NCBI GenBank assembly: GCA_046048135.1
Contig: JBJOGR010000040.1
Coordinates: forward strand, 1 to 8,797
Length of the DNA: 8,797 nt
Source: ATZT02 sp046048135
GTDB lineage: Bacteria > Actinomycetota > Actinomycetes > S36-B12 > UBA5976
Direction of reading: 5' to 3'
Shown here in pieces: positions 1-7,166 of the stretch. Position 1 is the stretch's first letter, and each line of letters starts with the position of its first letter. The notes beneath the pieces were generated by a model. It had not been told where the DNA came from, ran no database searches, and saw only the letters and a program-made list of their open reading frames with translations. The position numbers were made by a program, and so were the translations under genes.

Positions 1-485
1 AAGCTGAAGAGTGGAATAATGCTTATTCTCTTTGGTGTGCCAGAGATTTATTTCCTCAAGGTTTCTTATTAGCAAATGGAGATACAGTTCATCCCTACAC
101 AGTTGAAGAAACTTTACTTTCAAATAGAGGACCTGCAATTTTATTGGCAGTTGACACTGTTAAAAAATTAGCGGAAGAAGAAATGAAACTCACTGTTGAT
201 TGTGCTGGAAATCTTTCCAAAATCACAAAGTTAATGGATCCAAACTCTGCATATGGTGAATACATTGGTTTAACAATTGTTGAACCAGATGCAGCAGATG
301 AATTAGAAGCAAGTTTGGAAGCAACTTGGAGACTAGATCCAAATTTATATTATGAAGATGGTTATCAAGAATACGTTGATCGTGGTGGAGTAATTGGTTT
401 ACAACCAATTGGAGAAGTTTCTTGGGTTGAAGTTGATAATCATGATGATTTAGCTAAAGCAAGGTCAATTGCATGTCATTACTAA
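1..485 (+). CDS. Sugar/polyol-phosphate cytidylyltransferase (LicC / inositol-1-phosphate type), 5' truncated
   Basis: The reading frame is open from nt 3 and ends in TAA at 483-485, giving 160 visible residues; the N-terminus with the nucleotide-binding loop lies outside the window. Visible family marks are WNNAYSLWCA (residues 4-13), FLLANGD (21-27, with the Asp of the GD motif that binds metal in this fold), GEYIGL (85-90) and a C-terminal EVDNHDDLAKAR (143-154), which matches the usual 'vDid..eDL..A' ending of GT-A-type nucleotidyltransferases. The family joins CTP to a phosphorylated alcohol (phosphocholine, inositol-1-phosphate, or a related polyol or amino-acid phosphate), releasing pyrophosphate in the cytoplasm. 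It ends inside the start of the dehydrogenase gene (13-bp overlap), so the two are almost certainly translationally coupled, and the dehydrogenase product is a natural substrate candidate. The exact substrate cannot be read from this fragment. An internal TTG at 144 is not a real start, because the conserved GD motif lies upstream of it. Confidence 0.85.
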   Translation, partial: AEEWNNAYSLWCARDLFPQGFLLANGDTVHPYTVEETLLSNRGPAILLAVDTVKKLAEEEMKLTVDCAGNLSKITKLMDPNSAYGEYIGLTIVEPDAADELEASLEATWRLDPNLYYEDGYQEYVDRGGVIGLQPIGEVSWVEVDNHDDLAKARSIACHY

Positions 486-1543
486 AAAGAATGATTGAAA
501 CACCTTTATATATAGATATTAGAAAAGGTGCTCTTGAAGATTTAACACAAGTTCTTGCTGATCAAAGAGTTTCAGCTAAAGGTCACATTGCACTTGTAAT
601 GAGTGATGGAGGAAGTAAAAAGTTTTCTGAAAAACTTAAAAAAATAGCACCAAATGCAAAAGTATATATTTCTCCAGGAAATTCTTTAAATGATGCCATT
701 TCTTTAGCAAATGACTTAAAGCCAAATAATTATGATGCAATCGTTGGAGTTGGTGGGGGTCGCGTAATTGATGTTTGTAAATATGCTGCAACAAAATTAG
801 AAATTCCTATGATTTCAGTTGCCACAAATTTAGCTCACGATGGAATTGCATCTCCTGTAAGTATTTTGGAAGACAAAGGCGGACGTGGTTCATTTGGCGT
901 TAATGCTCCATTAGCAGTTGTTGTTGATTTAGATGCCATAAAACTTGCGCCAAATAGATTTATAAAAGCAGGTATTGGAGATGTGTTAAGTAATTTATCT
1001 GCTGTCAAAGATTGGGAATTAGCAGTAAAAGTTAATAATGAAAAAATGGATGGTTTAGCATCCTCAATGGCAAGAATTAGTGCTGAAGCACTTCTAGGAA
1101 GAGCGGATTCAATTGGCAGTGATGATTTTTTAATAGCCCTTTCTGAAGCTTTAGTTTTATCTGGAATTGCAATGGGAATTGCTGGAACCAGTAGACCTTG
1201 CAGTGGGGCTTGTCATGAAATTTCTCATGCCATTGATCTTTTATATCCAGAACGCACCAAGCCACATGGCGAACAAGTTGGGGTGGGAGCTTTATTTGCC
1301 ACATTCTTAAGAGATGGCCAAGAAAATTTTGATGAATTAGCTTTTGCGTTAGCTCAACATGATTTACCTTTAACCCATATTGATTTAGGTTTTACTGATG
1401 AAGAATTTGCAGAAATTATTGATAAAGCACCAACAACTAGACCAGATCGCTTCACAATTTTAGAACATTTAAAATTAAATAAAGATCAAATAAAGATAAA
1501 AATAAAAGAATTTAACGAAGCTATTAAATCACTAGATATTTAG
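473..1543 (+). CDS. Iron-type alcohol dehydrogenase, sn-glycerol-1-phosphate dehydrogenase-like
   Basis: This is a 356-residue protein, normal length for the glycerol-1-phosphate dehydrogenase / AraM / GldA family. That family reduces dihydroxyacetone phosphate (G1PDH, AraM) or oxidises glycerol (GldA) with NAD(P)(H) and a divalent metal. Visible marks are the dinucleotide-binding VGGGRVIDVCK (93-103), TNLAHDGIASP (118-128), which closely follows the archaeal G1PDH 'SHDGIASP' signature, and the expected metal ligands Asp170 (GIGDVLSN), His248 (GACHEISH) and His265 (PHGEQVG). The HDGIAS motif favours a G1PDH/AraM-type reaction over glycerol dehydrogenase, but activity on glycerol-1-phosphate is inferred. 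The ATG at 473 has AAGG at 461-464 (8-nt spacing) and overlaps the cytidylyltransferase by 13 bp. A second ATG at 491 (Met7) is possible but has a poorer ribosome site. The stop overlaps the last bases of the convergent MFS gene. The pairing suggests synthesis of CDP-glycerol or a similar CDP-polyol. Confidence 0.85.
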   Translation: MSLLKRMIETPLYIDIRKGALEDLTQVLADQRVSAKGHIALVMSDGGSKKFSEKLKKIAPNAKVYISPGNSLNDAISLANDLKPNNYDAIVGVGGGRVIDVCKYAATKLEIPMISVATNLAHDGIASPVSILEDKGGRGSFGVNAPLAVVVDLDAIKLAPNRFIKAGIGDVLSNLSAVKDWELAVKVNNEKMDGLASSMARISAEALLGRADSIGSDDFLIALSEALVLSGIAMGIAGTSRPCSGACHEISHAIDLLYPERTKPHGEQVGVGALFATFLRDGQENFDELAFALAQHDLPLTHIDLGFTDEEFAEIIDKAPTTRPDRFTILEHLKLNKDQIKIKIKEFNEAIKSLDI

Positions 1544-2697
1544 TGATGCTCAATATGTTCAGCAATTTTTTGTCTTGCAGCAATTGCATAAACTAAAAAC
1601 GAAATTAACGCTGGAACCATTAACAGCCAAGGAAAAATATTAGTTCCAGTTGAATCCATGATTACTCCCATTAAAGAAGGAGAAATTGTGGCTCCCAAAA
1701 TTGCCGCAAACATCATAAATCCTGCAGTTCTTGGATCTCCTGGATTAATTCTTACCGCCCAAACCATTGCTGTTGGAAAAACTGGTCCACACACAAAACC
1801 CATAATGGCAAAGCCAATTAAAGGTAAATTTGCAAAACCTATAAAAGAAATACTAATAATTATCAATACACAAGAAGCTATAACAATTTCTGTAGGTGAA
1901 TATTTTTTTGCTAACGGTAAAATTACTATTCGTCCTGCAGCTAAACTTAAGAAAAATATTGCTAAAGCACTTGCGCCAATTTGAGCAGAAAAATTTCTGT
2001 CAATCATGTAAGTAGGAATCCAGCCGGTTGCTCCCACTTCTACACCGACATAAAAACAAATTCCTGCTAGTAGCATTGAAAAAACAAACTTGTGTCCATC
2101 TGGTTTTACTTGCGAATGATCTCTTTTTAAATAACCTTTGGTATTACTAATAAATAAATAACCAATTACAAAAAATACTAAAGCCCAAATCAAAAGTAGT
2201 AAATTAAAATCATCTGGCACAGACCAGGCAAATAAAATTGGTCCAATTACTGCACCTAAAGCAAAACCGGCATTTAAAATATTTACAAGTCTTACTGCCT
2301 TAGTGCTTCCACCTCTAGATAGAAACTGACTAATTGTGGCATCGCATGCTCCAAAACCAATTCCAACAATTCCAACTCCAAATAAAGTTATGTTCCAATT
2401 ATTTGCATATCCAATTAATAAAGCTCCAAGTCCCATAACTGGAACACCTAAGCCTCCAACTAAAGAAGCTTTAAATTTTGAAACTGTGAAAGTTCCAATT
2501 ACTACTCCAAGAAGAGCAGTTATGCCATGGATAAAGAAAATAATTCCACTTTGTCCAAGACTTAACTCAAATTTATCTCGAAAAAATGGCACCATCACTC
2601 CATAAGATGAAGTGAATCCTCCCATGACTGCAAATATGGCGATTCCAGAAGAAATAGATAAATTATTTAGTTTTAAAGGCGTGTGAGTTAAAGTCAT
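1540..2697 (-). CDS. MFS sugar transporter, FucP-like (COG0738 type)
   Basis: This 385-residue, very hydrophobic protein has the length and pattern of a 12-helix major facilitator in the cytoplasmic membrane. It resembles the fucose-permease branch: GIGFGACDATISQFLS (112-127) followed by VNILNAGFALGAVIGP (138-153) fits that branch's 'N..H..FG.GA..GP' region, and the second half has GVEVGATGWIPTY (218-230), like its 'GaE....gW...Y' segment. A hydrophilic linker at about 185-203 separates the two six-helix halves, and the C-terminus is His/Glu-rich (AEHIEHH). The ATG at 2697 follows the isomerase stop by 32 nt and has no good Shine-Dalgarno sequence (only an A-rich leader), so it may rely on readthrough from the upstream gene. 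Linkage to a mannose-6-phosphate isomerase-like gene fits import of a hexose or deoxyhexose by proton symport. The substrate is not determinable here, and export cannot be excluded. Its stop overlaps that of the dehydrogenase on the other strand. Confidence 0.85.
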   Translation of the reverse strand: MTLTHTPLKLNNLSISSGIAIFAVMGGFTSSYGVMVPFFRDKFELSLGQSGIIFFIHGITALLGVVIGTFTVSKFKASLVGGLGVPVMGLGALLIGYANNWNITLFGVGIVGIGFGACDATISQFLSRGGSTKAVRLVNILNAGFALGAVIGPILFAWSVPDDFNLLLLIWALVFFVIGYLFISNTKGYLKRDHSQVKPDGHKFVFSMLLAGICFYVGVEVGATGWIPTYMIDRNFSAQIGASALAIFFLSLAAGRIVILPLAKKYSPTEIVIASCVLIIISISFIGFANLPLIGFAIMGFVCGPVFPTAMVWAVRINPGDPRTAGFMMFAAILGATISPSLMGVIMDSTGTNIFPWLLMVPALISFLVYAIAARQKIAEHIEHH

Positions 2698-2729
2698 TTT
2701 TTCTTAACTTATCTTATTGAAGAAAGTAT

Positions 2730-3770
2730 TTATAAAGACGCCATTGGCGCATCTGGTGCAGGTGGTCTTGATAACAAAACTTGAATTTTTCCTGAAATAG
2801 ACCAACCGCCTGATTCAAAAGGAATTATGAAGGCATCTCCTTTGTTTATTTCAAAATTTCCATGTTTTTCTGTGCTTATTTTTCCATTCCCATCCGTTGC
2901 TAAAAGTATGCAAAAACCTGGAGGAAATTCAATAGTTGCATTGTTTGGTTTAACTAAATGAGATCTAAAATATGGATCTGCTTGAACTGGAAGCATGCTT
3001 TGCATCAATGATGAATCAGAATTTTCTGATACAACTAATTTCTCTAAATCTGATTTTTCTAAGGCATTCAAATCAAGTGCTTGAAGCGCTAAATCAAAAC
3101 CCAAATTTAGATGCCCATCTTTTTTACCATCTACAGCAAATCCTTCCCATTCTAAAAGAATAGAAAAATCTGTGGGTTCTTGTAATTCCAAAATAAAAAT
3201 ATTTTCTGCAATTGCATGAGGCATTCCTGCTGGAACTAAAATTCCTTCTCCTTTTTTCACTTTTCTTTTATTTAATGAATTTATTAATCCGTTAGTATCT
3301 TCATTTTCAACCATTGTTTTAACTTTTGACAAAGTCATATTTTTAGAAAAACCTAATCCCACCCAAGCATCTTTTGGAGCATCCAAAACAATCCATGCTT
3401 CAGTTTTGCCATGTGGCACACCTAAATGTTGTTTTGAAAAATTTCTTTTGGGATGAAAATGAACGGGTAATCTTTGTTCTGGATCTAATAATTTAACTAA
3501 CAATTCAATGCTTGGCCCATATCTTGATACATGAGATTTTCCTAACCAAGATTCAGGATTTGTTAAAACACTTTCTTTTAAAGTTGTTCCATCTTCTAAA
3601 ACAGTTAATCCTTGGTTATCACTACCAAAACGAGTAGTAGTTGAACCAAGCCATTCTTCAGGTCGCATGGGACCACCTGGCCCGTTTCTTAAATTTCCAA
3701 TTCGATTTCCACCCTTATAGAAGTGGTCAAATTGATTAGCTAATAGTTTGACAGGTTTTGCAACTAACAA
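2730..3770 (-). CDS. manA: Class I mannose-6-phosphate isomerase-like protein
   Basis: This 346-residue cupin-type enzyme belongs to the family that interconverts mannose-6-phosphate and fructose-6-phosphate with one zinc ion in the cytoplasm. Visible marks are EEWLGS (38-43), the metal region LPVHFHP (101-107), GKTEAW (121-126), and VPAGMPHAI (179-187), followed by LELQEPTDFSILLEWEG (194-210), the usual 'E.Q..SD....YdW' segment. Probable metal ligands are His104, His106, Glu124 and His185. Position 104 is His where classical type I enzymes usually have Gln. A second cupin half follows (about 280-335). The start is TTG at 3770: AAGGGAG lies 10 nt upstream (3781-3787) and no ATG lies between the preceding in-frame stop (3789-3791) and TTG. 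It sits 18 nt after the SpoIID gene and 32 nt before the MFS gene, consistent with one transcript. The family call is firm; the mannose-6-phosphate specificity is inferred, since paralogs of this fold exist with other sugar substrates. Confidence 0.85.
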   Translation of the reverse strand: MLVAKPVKLLANQFDHFYKGGNRIGNLRNGPGGPMRPEEWLGSTTTRFGSDNQGLTVLEDGTTLKESVLTNPESWLGKSHVSRYGPSIELLVKLLDPEQRLPVHFHPKRNFSKQHLGVPHGKTEAWIVLDAPKDAWVGLGFSKNMTLSKVKTMVENEDTNGLINSLNKRKVKKGEGILVPAGMPHAIAENIFILELQEPTDFSILLEWEGFAVDGKKDGHLNLGFDLALQALDLNALEKSDLEKLVVSENSDSSLMQSMLPVQADPYFRSHLVKPNNATIEFPPGFCILLATDGNGKISTEKHGNFEINKGDAFIIPFESGGWSISGKIQVLLSRPPAPDAPMASL

Positions 3771-3780
3771 GTAGGAATAT

Positions 3781-3787
3781 CTCCCTT
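3781..3787 (-). promoter_or_regulatory. Ribosome binding site deciding the TTG start of the isomerase gene
   Basis: Read on the minus strand, AAGGGAG lies two nucleotides after the SpoIID stop codon and 10 nt before TTG (3770-3768). The frame upstream of TTG holds only six sense codons before the SpoIID stop codon, and none of them is a usual start. This is the strongest ribosome site in the array. Confidence 0.7.
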
Positions 3788-3788
3788 T

Positions 3789-5675
3789 TTACTTTTTACT
3801 CTTGTTATAAGCATCTACGATTTTTTGCTTTTCTTCAATAAGTTTCTTTAATTTTTCTTCTGCAATTTGAGCCTCTTTCAGCACAGATTTTGCATTATTA
3901 AGCGCTGAATTTGCCTCTTTTAATAGTTCTTCTAATTCTTCTTTTCTCTTGTTTGCCTCTTGCTTTTGTAGTTCTAACAATTTAATTAATTCAATAGACT
4001 TCTTTAAGACTCGATCTTGAGATTCTGCATAAAGACTTAAATTTACTAAATTCTCTGTAAATTCAGTAGGAGAGGCTGAGTTTAATAAAACTGAAATAGT
4101 TTCTAAAGATCCTTGCATATACAAAAGTCTTATTGAATCTGCTACTTGAGATTGCGCATTTAACGCTTCTTTTTCTCTCAATTCAATATCTGTGATGATC
4201 GCAGCTAATTCATCTTTTGCTTTTTCTATTTCATTTTTAATATTTAAATATTTTTTCCTTGCTTCATCAGTTTGAGCTTTTGCTTGGTCTGCTTTTTCAC
4301 TTGCTGCTTTATATTGCGGAGTTAAAAGTGCAATATCTGCTGCAGCTTGTTGTGCACGATATGCAAATTCGTCAAACCCACTTTGAGTAGGAATTCCACC
4401 TAAAGTATCTGCTAAAGCAATATCAACTGCACCAACGATGTAGGTAGATTTTAATTTCATTCTTGCTTGAAAAGTTCTTCCAGATAATGTGACACTGGAT
4501 CCATTTGAATCTTTTGCCACAATTGTTTTTGCTGCACCACTTACAAATCTTTCAACAACATCAATAGTTGCCACATTTGATAATCCAAGAGCTGAAGCCA
4601 TCGCACTTTGACTCATTCGAACTCCCCAGCGTGCATTTGGGTTTCGAGCATTTAGTGACCATTGATCATCAACTGATTGACTCCATAAAACATTTCCACC
4701 CCAAGCATCTTTAGTTGACATCGTTCTTCCACCAGTTGAAGAAGCAAAATAAGCTGTTATAACTTTTCCATTAAAAGTTAAAATTGCTGGCTGACCTGAA
4801 TTTGTATTTGCCGAAATTACAGCATCATTCCAATTACTACTTTCTTTTAAAGCACCAACATAAACTTGATCTGTTGAATTGTTATAAATATGACATCCAC
4901 AATTTCCCTTTAAGCCTTCATTAATTTTTCCTAAACCATAAGACCTAGAAGCAACCACTTGAGAAACTAAAGCAGCTTTAGGCCAAGAAGATCTCATTTC
5001 TCCAATACCTAATAAATATTGATCTTGTAAGCGCATAGTTAATGAAGTGTAAAGATCGGCTCTTCCATCATTATCGCCACCATAAACTACATTTAAAGTT
5101 CCATATTTATATCTATGCCCTGGTGAATTTAGCAATGAATTTGGATTTGAATCAGGACTTCCACTATTAGTATTTATAACTCCACTGCCTGCAGAAATTC
5201 TAAAAGAAATCTTTTTTCCTGAACCTCTACCTTCACTTCTGCCCGCATCGCCTCCACTTGTGACAACTGCAGAACCATTACTTTCAATTCGAATAATTAC
5301 TCCTGGAGAAATAGTTGCAACAGGATTTCCATCAATCAACATTTCTAATTGAGCATCGTCTGTTGTTTTATCTAACCGAACAAACACAGCTAATTTATCT
5401 TGACTTAATCCAACAGTGATTTGTTTATCAACTGGAGCATCAGTTAAAACAGAGCCTGGGTAATAGTGATTTAAAATATCTTGCCAACTTCTACCATCTA
5501 GTGCTTGTCCTAAAGCACCATATTGGCTGTAACCAACACCATGGCCCCAACCTGAACCAACGATGATCCATTCATTTGGAACTGCACTACTTGGAGAAAT
5601 AAATATAAAATTTGCAAATAAAGAAAGAATAAAACTTGGAATTAAAGTCTTACGCCAATGAGTTATCTTTTTCAT
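3789..5675 (-). CDS. Secreted SpoIID/LytB-domain protein with C-terminal PcsB/CwlO-like coiled coil
   Basis: This is a 628-residue exported protein. A signal peptide (basic MKKITHWRK, hydrophobic to about 28, cleavage near SSA|VP at 31) precedes GSGWGHGVGYSQYGALG (40-56) and ILNHYYPG (67-74), the standard N-terminal signature of SpoIID/LytB proteins. The core follows: MRLQDQYLLGIGEMRSSWP (214-232), where Glu226 matches the catalytic Glu of SpoIID, then ALVSQVVASRSYGL (235-248), STDQVYVG (267-274), and TAYFASSTGGRT (307-318). SpoIID enzymes cut peptidoglycan glycan strands stripped of stem peptides; LytB/SpoIID proteins also enhance amidases. Residues about 435-628 are a long heptad-rich helical region containing RLLYMQGSLETISVLLNSAS (516-535), closely resembling the coiled-coil part of PcsB/CwlO/RipC hydrolases that bind FtsEX. 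That part normally sits at the N-terminus of an NlpC/P60 or CHAP enzyme; here it is C-terminal. The ATG at 5675 lies 13 nt after the lysozyme stop and lacks a clear ribosome site, suggesting coupling. Domain calls are firm; FtsEX contact is inference. Confidence 0.88.
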   Translation of the reverse strand: MKKITHWRKTLIPSFILSLFANFIFISPSSAVPNEWIIVGSGWGHGVGYSQYGALGQALDGRSWQDILNHYYPGSVLTDAPVDKQITVGLSQDKLAVFVRLDKTTDDAQLEMLIDGNPVATISPGVIIRIESNGSAVVTSGGDAGRSEGRGSGKKISFRISAGSGVINTNSGSPDSNPNSLLNSPGHRYKYGTLNVVYGGDNDGRADLYTSLTMRLQDQYLLGIGEMRSSWPKAALVSQVVASRSYGLGKINEGLKGNCGCHIYNNSTDQVYVGALKESSNWNDAVISANTNSGQPAILTFNGKVITAYFASSTGGRTMSTKDAWGGNVLWSQSVDDQWSLNARNPNARWGVRMSQSAMASALGLSNVATIDVVERFVSGAAKTIVAKDSNGSSVTLSGRTFQARMKLKSTYIVGAVDIALADTLGGIPTQSGFDEFAYRAQQAAADIALLTPQYKAASEKADQAKAQTDEARKKYLNIKNEIEKAKDELAAIITDIELREKEALNAQSQVADSIRLLYMQGSLETISVLLNSASPTEFTENLVNLSLYAESQDRVLKKSIELIKLLELQKQEANKRKEELEELLKEANSALNNAKSVLKEAQIAEEKLKKLIEEKQKIVDAYNKSKK

Positions 5676-5688
5676 TTGCGAATATTTT

Positions 5689-7134
5689 TTACGTTGCAGC
5701 AGGATATCCAGCTAGAGCCAACAATTCTTCTGCAGTTCCTGAGAAAACATTCAGATCAATATGTTTACTACTTACTCCAAAATCTCTACCAGGACCTGTT
5801 TGAGAATATTGCCAAAATACCCAAGGTAAAACACAACCTTCTTTAGTCCAAACTGTGTTGATGCAACCTACTTTCGGAGAAATTCCAGGATTTGAAACAT
5901 CGAAATAATTTGAAATCCACAAAGGATAATTAGCTAATGAAGGATCTCCATATAAATGATTTTTTAAAAATGTGGGATTTGAGTAAAGTAAAGGAACCCT
6001 TCCAGTTGCATTTGTAACTTTGTCCATAAAAGTTTTCACAAATGCAATAGCTTCTGGATCTGTCACATTACTTGGAACACCTGCTTGTTCAAAATCTAAA
6101 ACTAAAGGCAAAGTTCCAGGAGAATATCCTCCATGAGCATTCCATCTTGAAATTACTAAATCTGCTTGAGCATTTGCTGATTGCAAAATAATATTCATAT
6201 CATCAGTGTTTGGTAATTGTGCGAAATGATATTGACCAACCATCAAGCCTGCAGCTTTTGCAGCTGGAATTCTTGGATCTGAATAAGCAATTGCACGAGC
6301 ATTTGCATTAGGTGCTCCATCAGATGACTTTATAAATACATAACGTGCACCGGCTGCATACATTTTTGCAAAATCAACTTCGCCTTGGAATCTAGAAATA
6401 TCTGTTCCAAGTATGCGTCCATTAGGACCTAATCCTTCAATTCTTGGAATTACAGAAACTTCTTGTGAATCACTTTCTGCTGCAACTGTAATTCCTGAAG
6501 TTGTGACAACTCTATATTTATATTTTGAAGTGGTACGTGAAGCATTAATTGTAAAATTAAAAGAACCATCTTGAGCAGTTTTCGCTGAAGCTTTTTTAAC
6601 CCATTTCTTTTTTTTCTTATCATAAACTTGTAATTGCACACCAACTTTATGAGCTGGCGGATTTACTTTGCCAATAAAACCAATCGGATTTGCAGGACTT
6701 ACTGCAGGATTTTGAGTAATAAAATCTAATTTTGGTTTTTTAAAATTAATTACAAAATTATCACTTTTAACTTTATCTTTATTATTAATAACAATTCGAT
6801 AAGTTGTTTTTGCTTTCTTTAAAGGTGCAGTTGTTGACATCGTCCAAGTGCCATCTGCTTTTGTTTTAGTTGAACCAATCGTGGTCCACTTTTCACCTTT
6901 TTTACTTTGTCTTAAAATCGTGACATTTTTCTTAGCAGGATCAATTGCCCCACTAATGGAAAATTTTGCACCTAAAGCAATTTCACTTGGGACTGGATTT
7001 AAAACCAAACCAGGCTGACTATTTATTGTTACTAGAACTGGATTAACTAAATTTTCTGCATTTGCAGAACTTACAAGGGAAACGCTTAATAATGTAGAAA
7101 AGATAATCGTGAGAATTTTTTTCATAAATTTCAA
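5689..7134 (-). CDS. Secreted GH25 lysozyme (N-acetylmuramidase) with two N-terminal beta-sandwich repeats
   Basis: This is a 481-residue exported protein. A signal peptide (MKFMKK then hydrophobic, cleavage near ANA|EN at 26) is followed by two related segments, about 45-130 and 138-228. Each carries 'G.(I/V)(D/N)P....V', a Lys-rich stretch ending in a Trp, 'T..DG(T/S)', and a closing YR(I/V)V, suggesting Ig-like wall-binding modules. The GH25 domain spans about 238-475: ILGTDISRFQG (241-251, Asp245), YVFIKSSDG (265-273), AGLMVGQYHFAQ (295-306), LPLVLDFEQ (342-350, the Asp347/Glu349 catalytic pair), YPLWISNY (403-410), WVFWQYSQTG (438-447) and HIDLNVFSG (458-466). GH25 enzymes hydrolyse the MurNAc-beta-1,4-GlcNAc bond. 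Cys424 and Cys434, the only cysteines after export, may form a disulfide. The start is probably TTG at 7134, since AGGAG lies 10 nt upstream; ATG at 7125 (Met4) would place that site 19 nt away. It is the first gene of the minus-strand array. The upstream 9-bp repeat block suggests control by an MtrA-like regulator. Confidence 0.93.
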   Translation of the reverse strand: MKFMKKILTIIFSTLLSVSLVSSANAENLVNPVLVTINSQPGLVLNPVPSEIALGAKFSISGAIDPAKKNVTILRQSKKGEKWTTIGSTKTKADGTWTMSTTAPLKKAKTTYRIVINNKDKVKSDNFVINFKKPKLDFITQNPAVSPANPIGFIGKVNPPAHKVGVQLQVYDKKKKKWVKKASAKTAQDGSFNFTINASRTTSKYKYRVVTTSGITVAAESDSQEVSVIPRIEGLGPNGRILGTDISRFQGEVDFAKMYAAGARYVFIKSSDGAPNANARAIAYSDPRIPAAKAAGLMVGQYHFAQLPNTDDMNIILQSANAQADLVISRWNAHGGYSPGTLPLVLDFEQAGVPSNVTDPEAIAFVKTFMDKVTNATGRVPLLYSNPTFLKNHLYGDPSLANYPLWISNYFDVSNPGISPKVGCINTVWTKEGCVLPWVFWQYSQTGPGRDFGVSSKHIDLNVFSGTAEELLALAGYPAAT

Positions 7135-7144
7135 CTCTGCTTAA

Positions 7145-7149
7145 CTCCT
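7145..7149 (-). promoter_or_regulatory. Ribosome binding site favouring the TTG start of the lysozyme gene
   Basis: On the minus strand AGGAG is followed after 10 nt by TTG (7134-7132). The alternative ATG at 7125 would be 19 nt from it, too far for normal use. The same 10-nt spacing to a TTG occurs at the isomerase gene, which supports the choice. Confidence 0.6.
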
Positions 7150-7166
7150 GGCTAAATCAAATAAGT

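Noticed and set aside
144..485. A short stand-alone gene starting at TTG 144
   Set aside because: The same frame is open to the left edge and contains the conserved NGD motif before 144, so this is the tail of a longer cytidylyltransferase.
1658..1984. Long + strand open frame inside the transporter region
   Set aside because: Its translation is low-complexity (Ile/Lys/Pro/Ala-rich) and it is the antisense of a well-supported MFS gene; no ribosome site or family resemblance.
3789..4500. The coiled coil as a separate gene or a frameshifted remnant of an NlpC/P60 hydrolase
   Set aside because: The frame is continuous from the signal peptide through the SpoIID domain to the last residue, and no NlpC/P60 or CHAP residues are visible after it in any frame before the isomerase gene starts.
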